Source: Rhodobacter sp. (lineage in GTDB: Bacteria; Pseudomonadota; Alphaproteobacteria; Rhodobacterales; Rhodobacteraceae). From it: 39,966 bases of DNA. Made by a program: the position numbers and the translations under genes. Positions 16,795 to 25,363 of this stretch are shown here, in pieces. The notes under the pieces are model-generated. The model did no database searches, was not told the DNA's origin, and worked only from the letters and a program-made list of their open reading frames with translations. The stretch spans positions 1 to 39,966 of the forward strand of contig JASJCA010000018.1 of NCBI GenBank assembly GCA_030066215.1. Reading direction: 5' to 3'. How positions within the stretch are numbered: position 1 is the stretch's first letter; each line of letters starts with the position of its first letter.

Positions 16795-18192
16795 ATGCCC
16801 ACCAGACGTGCGCTTTTGGCCGGCGCGGCCGCCGCGATTGCGGCGCGGCCGGGCGTGGCGGGCCTGTCCGAGACCACCGTCACCGCTGCTCCGGCGATGG
16901 CACAGATCGTACCGGCCGAATACGGGCCGACGGCGGTCTGGGCCTATGACGGGGCGGTGCCGGGCGCGGGCCTGCGAGTGGCCCAGGGCACGCGCATCCA
17001 GCGGCGTTTCGTCAATGATCTGCCCGAGGCCTCGACGATCCATTGGCACGGCATCCGGATCGACAATGCGATGGACGGGGTGGCCGGGCTGACGCAAGCG
17101 GCGGTGCCGCCGGGCGACGAATTCCTCTACGATTTCGTGGTGCCGGATGCGGGCACCTATTGGTACCACCCGCACCGCAATACGCTGGAGCAGGTGTCGC
17201 GCGGGCTGACGGCGCCGCTGATCGTCGAAGAGGCCGAGCCGCCCGAGGTGGACCGCGACATTGTGCTGACGGTCAACGACTGGCGGCTCGACGAGAACGC
17301 TCAGATCATGGGCGGGTTCGGCAATATGCACGACCGGTCCCATGCCGGCCGGCTGGGCAACTACCTGACCGCAAATGGCGAGGGCGATCTGCAGCAGGAC
17401 GTGAAGTGGCACGAGCGCTTGCGGCTGCGGTTGATCAATGCCGCCTCGGGGCGGATTCTGCGCTTGAGCGGGCTGGGACTGTCGGGGCATATCGTGGCGC
17501 TCGACGGCATGCCGCTGAAGGTGCCGGAGCCGTTCGGCGTGTTGGTGCTCGGGCCCGCCCAGCGGGCCGATCTGATCGTCGACGTGACGGCGGAGGTGGG
17601 CACGCCGGCCCATCTAGTCAGCGAGGAACGCGACGGCGGCTATGCGCTGGCGACATTCAACGTGGCCGGCGTCGCCTCCGTAGCGCCCCGCCCTGCCCCA
17701 CCGCCGCTGCCGCCGAACCGGCTGGCGCCGTTGGACTTGGGCGACGCGCGGCACGTCGAATTGCGGATGGAAGGCGGCGCGATGGGAGGCATGACGGCAG
17801 CGCGTAGAGGCATGCGCCACGAGGACGGCATGGGCGCGCATTCGGCCGATCCGGTGCCGATGCGGCAATTGGTGCAGAACGGTCTTGCCTGGGCCCTGAA
17901 CGGCGTGGCGGGCATGCCCGAGGACCCGCTGGTCGAGGCTTCGCGGGGCGAGACCGTGCGCGTGCGGATGGTCAACGACACTGCCTGGCCGCATGCCATG
18001 CATCTGCATGGGCACCATTTCCATGTGGTGGGCGAGTCCGGACAGGGGCCGGCGCGGGATACGGTCCTGATAGACCGCGGCCAGACGGTCGAGATCGCCT
18101 TCGCCGCCGACAACCCCGGGAGTTGGATGTTCCACTGCCACATGCTGGCGCATCAGGCTGCGGGGATGATGACTTGGATGCGGGTGGTCTGA
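16795..18192 (+). CDS. Multicopper oxidase with Tat-like signal
   Basis: A 465-residue cupredoxin-type oxidase that couples one-electron oxidation of a substrate (Cu(I), phenols or metals) to reduction of oxygen to water. Copper ligands are all present: HWHG (His83, His85), YHPH (His125, His127), then near the C-terminus HAMHLHGHHFHVVG and HCHMLAHQAAGMM. The N-terminus MPTRRALLAGAAAAIAARPG has the twin-arginine TRRALL pattern and Ala-rich core of a Tat signal, usual for this family. A Met/His-rich insertion (about 325-348: MEGGAMGGMTAARRGMRHED) resembles the copper-sensing loop of CueO, so a role in periplasmic copper tolerance is likely. Start: ATG with GGGAGA upstream. No copper exporter or chaperone adjoins. 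Confidence 0.92.
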   Translation: MPTRRALLAGAAAAIAARPGVAGLSETTVTAAPAMAQIVPAEYGPTAVWAYDGAVPGAGLRVAQGTRIQRRFVNDLPEASTIHWHGIRIDNAMDGVAGLTQAAVPPGDEFLYDFVVPDAGTYWYHPHRNTLEQVSRGLTAPLIVEEAEPPEVDRDIVLTVNDWRLDENAQIMGGFGNMHDRSHAGRLGNYLTANGEGDLQQDVKWHERLRLRLINAASGRILRLSGLGLSGHIVALDGMPLKVPEPFGVLVLGPAQRADLIVDVTAEVGTPAHLVSEERDGGYALATFNVAGVASVAPRPAPPPLPPNRLAPLDLGDARHVELRMEGGAMGGMTAARRGMRHEDGMGAHSADPVPMRQLVQNGLAWALNGVAGMPEDPLVEASRGETVRVRMVNDTAWPHAMHLHGHHFHVVGESGQGPARDTVLIDRGQTVEIAFAADNPGSWMFHCHMLAHQAAGMMTWMRVV

Positions 18193-18289
18193 CCAAGCTG
18201 CGTTTTTGCGACGCTGAATGCACGCTGTGCCGACATTGCAGTCCTCACGTGCGTCTGCCACCTTGCTAGATCGCGGCAAGGAGCATCTG

Positions 18290-18679
18290 GTGAGCGACAA
18301 ACGCATTTCTGAATCGGTGCAACAAACGATCACGCCCTATTTCACGGTTCAGGATGCGGATCGGCTGATGAATTTTTTGGTCAATGCGTTTAGCGCGACC
18401 TTGGTTAAGGAAAACAGATACGATGACGGCCGCGTTCAGCACGCACGCCTACTGATCGGTAACTCCCTGATCATGTTGAATGAAGCTACTGATGACTATC
18501 CGCCCAACGTATCCCAGATGCACATCTTCGTCGAAGATGCCGATATCGCCCACAAGTCGGCTTTGCGCCTCGGTGCAAAGTCATTGATGGAGCCCAATGA
18601 TCGCCCGCATGGGGACCGAATGGCGGGGATTAAAGACCCATGTGGTAACGTCTGGTGGTTGGCTTCACTTCAAGCTTGA
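18290..18679 (+). CDS. VOC/glyoxalase-fold protein, PhnB-like
   Basis: A 129-residue protein of the vicinal oxygen chelate fold. It has the typical opening TPYFTVQDADRLMNFLVNAF and closing DPCGNVWWLAS blocks, with a middle HIFVEDADIAHKSALRLGAK. Members include glyoxalases, dioxygenases and drug-binding proteins; the PhnB-like group has no settled role. Start: GTG at 18290, preceded by a perfect AAGGAG at 18278-18283 with six-base spacing, is preferred over an in-frame ATG at 18218. Base composition is visibly richer in A and T than the flanking genes, and codons such as TTG, AAT and GAT are frequent, hinting at recent acquisition. Confidence 0.82.
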   Translation: MSDKRISESVQQTITPYFTVQDADRLMNFLVNAFSATLVKENRYDDGRVQHARLLIGNSLIMLNEATDDYPPNVSQMHIFVEDADIAHKSALRLGAKSLMEPNDRPHGDRMAGIKDPCGNVWWLASLQA

Positions 18680-18808
18680 AGAACACGTCCGCCGATTTGC
18701 AGTTTGTTGGTTTAGTCTCATTACAGCCGTCACGCGTTGACGAAAGGACCATGTTGCCATCCCAAGGACCAATTGCCCTCCCCCCCGCCCTCCCCTATAT
18801 CGCCGCCC

Positions 18809-20416
18809 ATGCTGGACCGTGCCTCGAATGCCCCTGACTTGCCCGCCGAAATCGCGCGGCGGCGGACGTTTGCGATCATCTCGCACCCGGATGCGGGGAA
18901 GACGACGCTGACCGAGAAATTCCTGCTTTATGGCGGGGCAATTCAAATGGCCGGGCAGGTGCGCGCGAAGGGGGAGGCGCGGCGGACGCGGTCGGACTTC
19001 ATGCAGATGGAGAAGGATCGGGGGATTTCGGTGTCGGCCTCGGCGATGTCGTTCGATTTCGGCGACTACCGGTTCAATCTGGTGGACACGCCGGGGCACT
19101 CGGATTTCTCCGAGGACACCTACCGCACGCTGACGGCCGTCGACGCGGCGATCATGGTGATCGACGGCGCGAAGGGGGTGGAGAGCCAGACCCAGAAGCT
19201 GTTCGAAGTCTGCCGGATGCGCGACCTGCCGATCCTGACCTTCTGCAACAAGATGGACCGCGAGAGCCGGGATATCTTTGAGATCATTGATGAAATCCAG
19301 GAGATGCTGGCGATCCACGTGACGCCCGCGTCCTGGCCCATCGGCGAGGGCCGGGATTTCATCGGCTGCTACGATGTGCTGAACGATCGGCTGGAGCTGA
19401 TGGACCGCGCGGACCGGAACAAGGTGGCGGAGTCGATCGCGATCGAGGGCTTGGACGATCCGAAGCTGGCGGAACACGTGCCGGCGCATCTGCTGGAAAA
19501 ACTGCGGGAAGACTTGGAGATGGCGCGGGAACTGCTGCCGCCTTTCGACGCGCAGGAGTTTCTCGACGGGCATCTGACGCCGATCTGGTTCGGCTCGGCG
19601 ATAAACTCGTTTGGCGTCAAGGAGCTGATGGACGGGATCGGCAGCTTCGGCCCGGTTCCGCAGCCACAGACGGCCGAGCCGCGGCAGGTGGGACCCGAGG
19701 AGACAAAGGTCGCGGGCTTCGTGTTCAAGGTGCAGGCGAATATGGACCCGAAACACCGCGACCGGGTGGCGTTTGTTCGCATGGCAAGCGGGCATTTCAA
19801 GCGCGGCATGAAGCTGACCCATGTGCGGACGAAAAAGCCGATGGCGATTTCGAATCCGGTGCTGTTTCTGGCCAGCGACCGCGAGCTGGCGGAAGAGGCC
19901 TGGGCCGGGGACATCATCGGCATTCCGAACCACGGGCAGCTGAGGATCGGCGACACGCTGACCGAGGGCGAGGCGATCCGGGTGACCGGCATCCCGTCTT
20001 TCGCGCCGGAGCTGTTGCAGAATGTGCGCGCGGCGGACCCGCTGAAGGCCAAGCATCTCGACAAGGCGCTGATGCAGTTCGCCGAGGAGGGCGCGGCGAA
20101 AGTGTTCAAGCCGATGATTGGGGCGGGCTATATCGTAGGCGTCGTCGGCGCGCTGCAATTCGAGGTGCTGGCGAGCCGGATCGAGCTGGAATACGGGCTG
20201 CCGGTTCGGTTCGAGCCGTCGCAATTCACCTCGGCCCGCTGGGTATCCGGGCCCAAGGAGGCGGTGGAGAAATTCACACAGGCCAATAAACAGCATATCT
20301 CGACCGACCACGACGGCGACGTGGTATACCTGACGCGCCTGCAATGGGACATCGACCGGATCGAGCGCGACTACCCGGATCTGGCGCTGACGGCGACGAA
20401 AGAGATGATGGTCTGA
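18809..20416 (+). CDS. prfC: Peptide chain release factor 3
   Basis: A 535-residue translational GTPase that removes RF1/RF2 from the ribosome after termination. The G1 motif is SHPDAGKTTLTEK, G3 is DTPGHSDF, and G4 is NKMDR; the block RSDFMQMEKDRGISVSASA is the switch I region. The C-terminal part, including GVVGALQFEVLASRIELEYGL, is characteristic of RF3 rather than EF-G. Start: ATG at 18809 gives MLDRASNAPDLPAEIARRRT and a family-like length; an upstream in-frame ATG at 18737 would add a Pro-rich stretch not expected in RF3. A C-rich tract at 18776-18794 and TATAT at 18796-18800 lie just before the start. It converges on the amidase gene with a 13-base gap. Confidence 0.96.
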   Translation: MLDRASNAPDLPAEIARRRTFAIISHPDAGKTTLTEKFLLYGGAIQMAGQVRAKGEARRTRSDFMQMEKDRGISVSASAMSFDFGDYRFNLVDTPGHSDFSEDTYRTLTAVDAAIMVIDGAKGVESQTQKLFEVCRMRDLPILTFCNKMDRESRDIFEIIDEIQEMLAIHVTPASWPIGEGRDFIGCYDVLNDRLELMDRADRNKVAESIAIEGLDDPKLAEHVPAHLLEKLREDLEMARELLPPFDAQEFLDGHLTPIWFGSAINSFGVKELMDGIGSFGPVPQPQTAEPRQVGPEETKVAGFVFKVQANMDPKHRDRVAFVRMASGHFKRGMKLTHVRTKKPMAISNPVLFLASDRELAEEAWAGDIIGIPNHGQLRIGDTLTEGEAIRVTGIPSFAPELLQNVRAADPLKAKHLDKALMQFAEEGAAKVFKPMIGAGYIVGVVGALQFEVLASRIELEYGLPVRFEPSQFTSARWVSGPKEAVEKFTQANKQHISTDHDGDVVYLTRLQWDIDRIERDYPDLALTATKEMMV

Positions 20417-20429
20417 GCCGACGCGGGCG

Positions 20430-21206
20430 TCACACGGGGCTCAAAAACCCGGAATGGACAAATCCCACGTAACCCAGCCGGGTGCGTACCTGCCACCACT
20501 CTCCGTGAACGCCGATCCGTTCGACCACCGTCCGCTCTGGCAGCGATCCGATTTTCTCGCCACCGGGGCTGCGGCGGAAATTCAGTTGTGAGGGTGCGAC
20601 GTCGGTAACCCGGAAACGCGGGAGTCTGGCATCGTCCGGCATTTTGCCGTCATCGTCACCGTCGCCGTCGGGTCCGGCACCGCCAATCAGGGCCGCAACA
20701 CGCGCGCGCATCTCGTTGCCGACCCCGCTTGGGCCCCGAAACCGATCATCGAATGCCAGACGAACGATGTCCCATTTGTTGTTCTGACTGATGCGCAAGT
20801 TTGGTTCGACCTCGGCATGGGTCAGGATTGTCGTGGGCGTGACGAGGATGTTGTATCGCTCGGCAAGTTCGGCAATCACCTGCAGCCCCTTATTCCATTG
20901 CGTTTCCGTCATCGGCGACGGCCCGGCATTGAAGGGGCGTTCCCGAGCAGAACGCATACAGCAGAGCGAAACGCCGATCGCTCCGGTATTGGCGTTTTTG
21001 GTATGGCTCGCGCGCGGGCTGCGTGGCGGCGGCGCGTTTCGTTCTATAGAATGGTTGCCGCGGACAAGGTTGCCGTTGCCCTCAACCAAGATGTGGTACG
21101 ACTTTTTGTCGGTTGCATTGGCGCTGTGTCCGCCTGCCGTCCAATGCAGGTGAATACGTTCCATGTCGGCATTGGGCATCCAGGCATCGGGAATAACATT
21201 GGCCAT
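20430..21206 (-). CDS. Amidase_2/PGRP-type peptidoglycan amidase with SH3b domain
   Basis: A 258-residue protein. The N-terminal domain (about 10-170) looks like zinc N-acetylmuramoyl-L-alanine amidase (amidase_2/PGRP fold): LHWTAGG (His21 as first zinc ligand), SYHILVEGNGNLVRG (His38), NANTGAIGVSLCC, and LTHAEVEPN (His130). A linker rich in Gly/Asp follows (about 172-190), then a bacterial SH3 domain (LNFRRSPGGEKIGSLPERT, ending GYVGFVHSGFL) that commonly binds peptidoglycan. No signal peptide or membrane segment is visible, so it is cytoplasmic or exported by lysis or another route, as for phage endolysins or effectors. Start: ATG at 21206 after GGGAGCGAGG. Composition is less GC-rich than the neighbours. 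No immunity-like gene is adjacent. Confidence 0.8.
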   Translation of the reverse strand: MANVIPDAWMPNADMERIHLHWTAGGHSANATDKKSYHILVEGNGNLVRGNHSIERNAPPPRSPRASHTKNANTGAIGVSLCCMRSARERPFNAGPSPMTETQWNKGLQVIAELAERYNILVTPTTILTHAEVEPNLRISQNNKWDIVRLAFDDRFRGPSGVGNEMRARVAALIGGAGPDGDGDDDGKMPDDARLPRFRVTDVAPSQLNFRRSPGGEKIGSLPERTVVERIGVHGEWWQVRTRLGYVGFVHSGFLSPV

Positions 21207-21711
21207 AATCCTCGCTCCCTAATGGTCTCAATTGCGACATCCTACACGTGTTTTTCTAAGTCTCAAACATCCTTAACGTTGCGTCGGTCGGTTTACCGGC
21301 TGCCGGCTGTCGACCAGATCTTCGGAGGCGCAAGTATTCGATGATCGGAGCCACGGGTCCGGGCCGGAGTTGTCCTGCGAAAGCGGGCTTGGGCCGTTCC
21401 AATTCGCCTTTCGCAGAATAGGTCGCACATCGGGGATGCCTCGTGACCGGCGACGGCCGATGCGTCTGACCGTTATTGCACGTGTCATCCGTCGTCGCAC
21501 CCTCGCACCACAACTGGCGCAAGACGGCGATCACGACGGGCTGCTGTGGTTGCATTGGTGGCAAGGGCGGATGGCGCAAAGCAATGGCCACCTCGCCGCA
21601 ATCCGCGGGACGGTTGCTTGAGGTGGCTGCCGGGACTTGGAACGCCGACGAAAGGCCGCTCCAGCCCGACATCTCCTCTGCAATCCGACCGAGCTGCGCT
21701 CGCTGGTGATC
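21207..21711. other. 505-base gap without a supported gene
   Basis: Reading frames exist on both strands but lack family resemblance, ribosome sites and coding-like composition. The stretch next to the amidase start (21207-21260) is AT-richer and should contain its promoter. An imperfect inverted repeat built on GCGAAAGGCG and CCGCTTTCGC lies near 21380-21417. The gap could hold a decayed gene, but nothing recognisable remains. Confidence 0.35.
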
Positions 21712-22278
21712 CTAGCCCTCTGCCGCGCAGGCTGCGTCCGACGCGGCCAGTTGGAACTGACCGACGCGGGCGGTGGCGCCGGTGCGGTCGGTCGCGGTGA
21801 CCGAAATCGCTCCGGTATGCGGCGCGGCGGTGGTGAAGTTGACCACCGCACCGGTGCGCGGAACACCGCTGTCGTCGAAGTCGAGTCGCACCACATCGAT
21901 TCCGGGAGCACCGCGCCGGCTGACGATGATGTCCTGCCCCGCAGGCGTCACCCGCAGGCTGTTGGACGCAAGTCTGCCGCCGTCAAAGGCGATACGTGCC
22001 GAGGTGAGCCCGTCGGGATCGCTAAGGCTCACGGTGATTTCGACCGGCCCGCCGGTCGCGACGCAGGGCGGCAGCGGCACCGCGGCGTCACCCGCGGGGC
22101 CGGATTCCACGCCCCGCGCCGACACAAGCACTTGCGGCGCGCCGCCTGCGGTCGGTCCGGGCTGCGGAATGACCACCCTGGGTGCGTCCGGAGCGGTGCA
22201 CGACGCGGTCAGGGCAAGGCAAGTCACGGCCAGGAATTTCAGGGCCAGGCGGTGGCTGGCGGCGGTCGGTTCGCGCAT
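21712..22278 (-). CDS. Lipoprotein of unknown function
   Basis: A 188-residue protein with a lipoprotein signal: MREPTAASHRLALKFLAVTC followed by LALTASC, lipidated at Cys27. The mature part has a Pro/Gly-rich start, PPCVATGGPVEITVSLSDPDG, and several beta-strand-like segments (RIAFDGGRLASNSLRVTPAG, VVRLDFDDSGVPRTGAV), suggesting an immunoglobulin-like or similar beta-sandwich domain. It has a Cys near the middle and another near the C-terminus that could pair. I do not recognise a family. Start: ATG at 22278 gives a normal-length signal; an ATG at 22302 and a GTG at 22311 in frame are alternatives. A strong terminator separates it from the next gene upstream (22424), so it has its own promoter in 22280-22364. 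Confidence 0.68.
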   Translation of the reverse strand: MREPTAASHRLALKFLAVTCLALTASCTAPDAPRVVIPQPGPTAGGAPQVLVSARGVESGPAGDAAVPLPPCVATGGPVEITVSLSDPDGLTSARIAFDGGRLASNSLRVTPAGQDIIVSRRGAPGIDVVRLDFDDSGVPRTGAVVNFTTAAPHTGAISVTATDRTGATARVGQFQLAASDAACAAEG

Positions 22279-22364
22279 CGCGGCTCGGCTTTGCTGGTCC
22301 ATTCCGGCCACAGCCTAGCGAGCTCACGCAGCGCGGGCCAATGGCGAATTAGGGATGCGCACAC

Positions 22365-22400
22365 AAACGCCCGCCGCGGCCGGAACCGCGGCGGGCGTTT
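22365..22400. terminator. Strong bidirectional-looking intrinsic terminator
   Basis: A perfect 15-base stem (AAACGCCCGCCGCGG and its reverse complement) with a six-base loop lies 24 bases beyond the stop of the 45-residue membrane protein gene. On the + strand it is followed by TTTTC and on the - strand by TTTGTGTG. It would end transcription from the small gene before it reaches the lipoprotein gene. Confidence 0.85.
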
Positions 22401-22423
22401 TCAGGGTGCCTTTGGGCGGCGCC

Positions 22424-22561
22424 TTAGCCGTCGACGGCGTCGCGCGCGGCGAGGTCGTTCTTACGGCCGGGGCGGCGTGTCCAGAAGACGAAGACCAGAT
22501 AGACGATCGCCAAGATCGCCATGGTCGCAGCACCTGGGACCAGGTAGGGGGTGAAATCCAT
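22424..22561 (-). CDS. 45-residue single-span membrane protein
   Basis: A short gene with its own GGAGG ribosome site eight bases before the ATG and an intrinsic terminator right after its stop (TAA at 22424-22426). The product starts MDFTPYLVPGAATMAILAIV, continues through a hydrophobic helix (about residues 10-28), then a basic stretch TRRPGRKN and a charged end ARDAVDG; topology should be N-out, C-in. It is too short for family assignment. The signals on both sides argue strongly that it is real. Small membrane proteins like this often modulate larger membrane complexes; no partner is evident here. Confidence 0.72.
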   Translation of the reverse strand: MDFTPYLVPGAATMAILAIVYLVFVFWTRRPGRKNDLAARDAVDG

Positions 22562-22974
22562 ATCGAAGCCTCCATGGGTCGGATGCGCAAAGAATTGCGG
22601 GGTTTGGGCCTGCAATATGGCCCGATTGGGCAAAAACAGCGGCAAGAGCGCCAATGGCTGCGGTTTCCCAGGCTTTCGCGCCGGCGCCGTCGGGGCTGCC
22701 AAAGGGGCCATGTGGATAACTCGGGGGAATTCGTGGACGATCCGCGACATGGCGGCGAATTGTCGCCGATCCCACATTCGGAGTTTACGTCGAAAAGCGC
22801 CCGATTCTGCCGAAAGCCTACGAAATCCACCCATGCGTGCGGTAGGTGGGGACAACTTGACCCAATTCCGCCATTGACCTACATAGCCATCCATGACGAT
22901 AGGCGGGCAATCCGGTCCGCCGGGCCGCGTGATCCGTGCGGCCGTTCACCGAGCCGCCGATCCGAAAGGCCCAA
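22562..22974. promoter_or_regulatory. Intergenic region upstream of the helicase and the 45-residue gene
   Basis: 413 bases between two divergent genes. No gene is supported. The sequence TGTGGATAA at 22711-22719 is a perfect DnaA-box 9-mer on the - strand, but it stands alone. Several short inverted stretches occur (for example GGCGAATTGTCGCC at 22752-22765). Promoters for both flanking genes must lie here. A long untranslated leader for the helicase, common in cold-regulated DEAD-box genes, is possible but not shown. Confidence 0.35.
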
Positions 22975-24318
22975 ATGACCGACTTCTCCGACTTGGGGTT
23001 GGCCCCCAAAGTTCTCAAAGCCGTTTCCGACGCAGGATACAAAACACCCACTCCGATCCAGGCCGGCGCCATACCGCCCGCCCTTGTAGGCCGCGACGTC
23101 CTGGGCATCGCCCAGACCGGCACCGGCAAGACCGCGGGCTTCGTGCTGCCGATGGTCACGATGCTGGCCCGCGGCCGCGCCCGGGCGCGGATGCCGCGGT
23201 CGCTGGTGCTCTGCCCAACGCGCGAATTGGCCGCCCAGGTGGCCGAAAACTTCGACACCTATTCCGCCCATGTGAAGCTGACCAAGGCGCTGTTAATCGG
23301 CGGGGTCAGCTTCAAAGAGCAGGACGCGCTGATCGACAAGGGCGTCGACGTTCTAATCGCCACGCCAGGGCGGCTGTTGGATCATTTCGAGCGCGGCAAG
23401 CTTCTGTTGACCGGCGTGCAGATCATGGTGGTGGACGAGGCCGACCGGATGCTCGACATGGGCTTCATCCCGGATATCGAGCGGATCTTCGGACTGACCC
23501 CGTTCACCCGCCAGACGCTGTTCTTCTCGGCCACCATGGCGCCCGAGATCGAGCGCATCACCAACACGTTCCTGTCGAACCCCGCGAAGATCGAAGTGGC
23601 GCGCCAGGCGACGGCGTCCGAGACCATCGCACAGGCGGTGGTGATGTTCCGCGCCAGCCGCCGTGACCGCCTGGCCAAGGAAAAGCGCGAAGTTTTACGC
23701 GCGGTGATCGAGGCCGAGGGCGCGGCCTGCACCAACGCGATCATCTTCTGCAACCGCAAGGTCGATGTGGACATCGTCGCCAAGTCTCTGAAAAAGCACG
23801 GGTTTAATGCCGAGGCGATCCATGGCGACCTGGACCAGTCGCAGCGCACGCGCACCCTGGACGCATTCCGCGCCGGCGACCTGCGGCTGCTGGTGGCCTC
23901 GGATGTAGCTGCCCGCGGGCTCGACATCCCGGCAGTCAGCCATGTTTTCAACTATGACGTGCCGTCGCATTCCGAGGACTATGTGCACCGCATCGGCCGC
24001 ACCGGGCGCGCGGGCCGCGACGGTAAGGCGGTGATGATCTGTGCACCGTCGGACGAAAAGAACCTCGCTGCGATCGAAAAGCTGATCGACAAGGAAATTC
24101 CGCGGGCCGAGAACCCAATTCCGGCGGCCCAGGCGCGCGCACCCGAGCTTGTCGAGGAAGAGCCGCGGCGGACCCGTAGCCGCGGCGGAGCCCGATCGAA
24201 GCCGGACCAAAAGCCCGATCGTGCAAGGGGTTCGCGGCGCGACGACAAGGTTGTCGGAATGGGCGACCACATGCCCGCATTCCTGGCGCAGAGTTTCGAC
24301 GAACGCATGGCGAGCTAG
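22975..24318 (+). CDS. rhlE: DEAD-box ATP-dependent RNA helicase, RhlE-like
   Basis: A 447-residue RNA helicase with every core motif in order: Q motif (GYKTPTPIQAGAIP), motif I AQTGTGKT, Ia PTRELA, Ib TPGRLLD, motif II DEAD, motif III SAT, then in the second RecA domain IIFCNRK, motif V in VASDVAARGLDIP and motif VI HRIGRTGRAGRDG. The C-terminal 60 residues are a basic, Arg-rich RNA-binding tail (RRTRSRGGARSKPDQKPDRA). Proteins of this type unwind structured RNA in ribosome assembly and decay, and RNase J lies further along this window on the other strand. Start: ATG at 22975 gives MTDFSDLGLAPKVLKAVSDA, normal for RhlE-like proteins. Confidence 0.95.
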   Translation: MTDFSDLGLAPKVLKAVSDAGYKTPTPIQAGAIPPALVGRDVLGIAQTGTGKTAGFVLPMVTMLARGRARARMPRSLVLCPTRELAAQVAENFDTYSAHVKLTKALLIGGVSFKEQDALIDKGVDVLIATPGRLLDHFERGKLLLTGVQIMVVDEADRMLDMGFIPDIERIFGLTPFTRQTLFFSATMAPEIERITNTFLSNPAKIEVARQATASETIAQAVVMFRASRRDRLAKEKREVLRAVIEAEGAACTNAIIFCNRKVDVDIVAKSLKKHGFNAEAIHGDLDQSQRTRTLDAFRAGDLRLLVASDVAARGLDIPAVSHVFNYDVPSHSEDYVHRIGRTGRAGRDGKAVMICAPSDEKNLAAIEKLIDKEIPRAENPIPAAQARAPELVEEEPRRTRSRGGARSKPDQKPDRARGSRRDDKVVGMGDHMPAFLAQSFDERMAS

Positions 24319-24348
24319 GCCGCCTCACGCCCTGTCTCTCCGCGTCCG

Positions 24349-24383
24349 TTGACGGAAATTATTCGGTTCTGTTACGCTACAAT
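24349..24383 (+). promoter_or_regulatory. Candidate promoter of the protease pair
   Basis: In the 121-base gap before the trypsin-like gene, TTGACG (24349-24354) and TACGCT (24373-24378) are spaced 18 bases, and TACAAT overlaps at 24378-24383. The surrounding 100 bases are noticeably AT-rich compared with the rest of the window. An AGGTGA ribosome site precedes the ATG at 24440. Confidence 0.45.
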
Positions 24384-24439
24384 TTGTGCTGGACGGAATT
24401 CAGTGCCGTACATTTTCGTTACTGGACGACAGGTGATTT

Positions 24440-25354
24440 ATGAACTCCGACGAAATCCGCGAAATCTATCACGACCTCAGCATCCTTGCCGCTGACGGCG
24501 GAACGCCACCGATCAAAGCCGGGGACTCCGTGGTCTCAGGCGTCGACGACCGGCGCGATGTGCACGATTTGACGGACTCTAACGAAGACATACTCTATGC
24601 GAGGTTGACCAGGTCGACAGTAATCCTGACCGACGCCTCGAGTCTGACCAGAAACGACGACGGAACTTGGACCCTTGCGGTGCAGCCGTACCGCCAACGG
24701 GCTTCAAGGTTCAGTCCGTCTGTCCCACCCTGCCCGGGAGAGGCCTTTGCCCACCAACACACCGGTGGCTGGTGTTCGGGCTTTCTGGTCGGCGAGGACG
24801 TGGTGGTCACCGCCGGGCACTGTGGCGACGACGAAAGCGCCTTCAAGTCGACCGCCTTCGTCTTCGGATTCCAGGCCGGGTCCGATAGCGACCCAGGAAC
24901 GACGATCTTCGATGCAAATCAGGTGTATTTCGGCAGCGAGCTGATCGCGCGGGATCTGTCGCCTACGGGAGATTTCGCGGTGGTCCGGCTCGATCGCAAG
25001 GTGGAAGCCCCGGGCGCAGAGGCGCTGAAGATACGGGTCAGCGGCAATCCCACGCCCGGCAGCAGACTTGGCGTCATCGGCTATCCAAGCGGCCTGCCGG
25101 TGAAGATCGCGTTCGGCGACGAGACGATTCTGATCAATGACAACGATCCTTGGCTGATCTCGAACCTCGACACCTATGGCGGCAATTCTGGCTCTCCGGT
25201 CTTCAACCAGTTCGGCGAAGTGGAGGGCATCCTGGTGCGCGGGGCGACCGATTACGTGTTCACAGGCGCCTGTTTCCACACCAATTTCATCACCGACGCG
25301 GCCGGCAGCGAAGCTGTGACCAAGGCCAGTGTCTGGCGCAGCCACATTCCGTAG
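24440..25354 (+). CDS. Trypsin-like serine protease without signal peptide
   Basis: A 304-residue protein with a chymotrypsin-fold protease domain from about residue 92 to 285. The catalytic triad is visible: His127 in VVVTAGHCGD, Asp178 in TGDFAVVRLD, Ser250 in YGGNSGSPVF. The pattern is close to V8/glutamyl-endopeptidase-like bacterial proteases. Residues 1-90 are an unrecognised, acidic N-terminal extension (MNSDEIREIYHDLSILAADG at the start), not a Sec or Tat signal, so the enzyme is probably cytoplasmic or exported in another way. The papain-like protease gene starts nine bases after this stop, so the two are almost certainly co-transcribed. The extension could be a propeptide or an adaptor domain. 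Its targets and trigger are unknown. Confidence 0.87.
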   Translation: MNSDEIREIYHDLSILAADGGTPPIKAGDSVVSGVDDRRDVHDLTDSNEDILYARLTRSTVILTDASSLTRNDDGTWTLAVQPYRQRASRFSPSVPPCPGEAFAHQHTGGWCSGFLVGEDVVVTAGHCGDDESAFKSTAFVFGFQAGSDSDPGTTIFDANQVYFGSELIARDLSPTGDFAVVRLDRKVEAPGAEALKIRVSGNPTPGSRLGVIGYPSGLPVKIAFGDETILINDNDPWLISNLDTYGGNSGSPVFNQFGEVEGILVRGATDYVFTGACFHTNFITDAAGSEAVTKASVWRSHIP

Positions 25355-25363
25355 AGGCGCATC

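Noticed and set aside
18773..18801. TTGCCC/TATATC as a promoter for leaderless prfC
   Set aside because: The -35 match is weak, the spacer is a C-tract, and the implied start would fall on the initiation codon; not strong enough to list.
21256..21672. Open reading frame of about 138 codons on the - strand
   Set aside because: The translation is rich in Arg/Pro/Ser with no family resemblance, the purine-rich stretch touches the ATG with no spacing, and composition looks non-coding.
22711..22719. Perfect DnaA-box 9-mer, possible replication origin
   Set aside because: Only one box was found; there is no cluster, no AT-rich unwinding region and no origin-linked genes. A single match in 40 kb is unremarkable.
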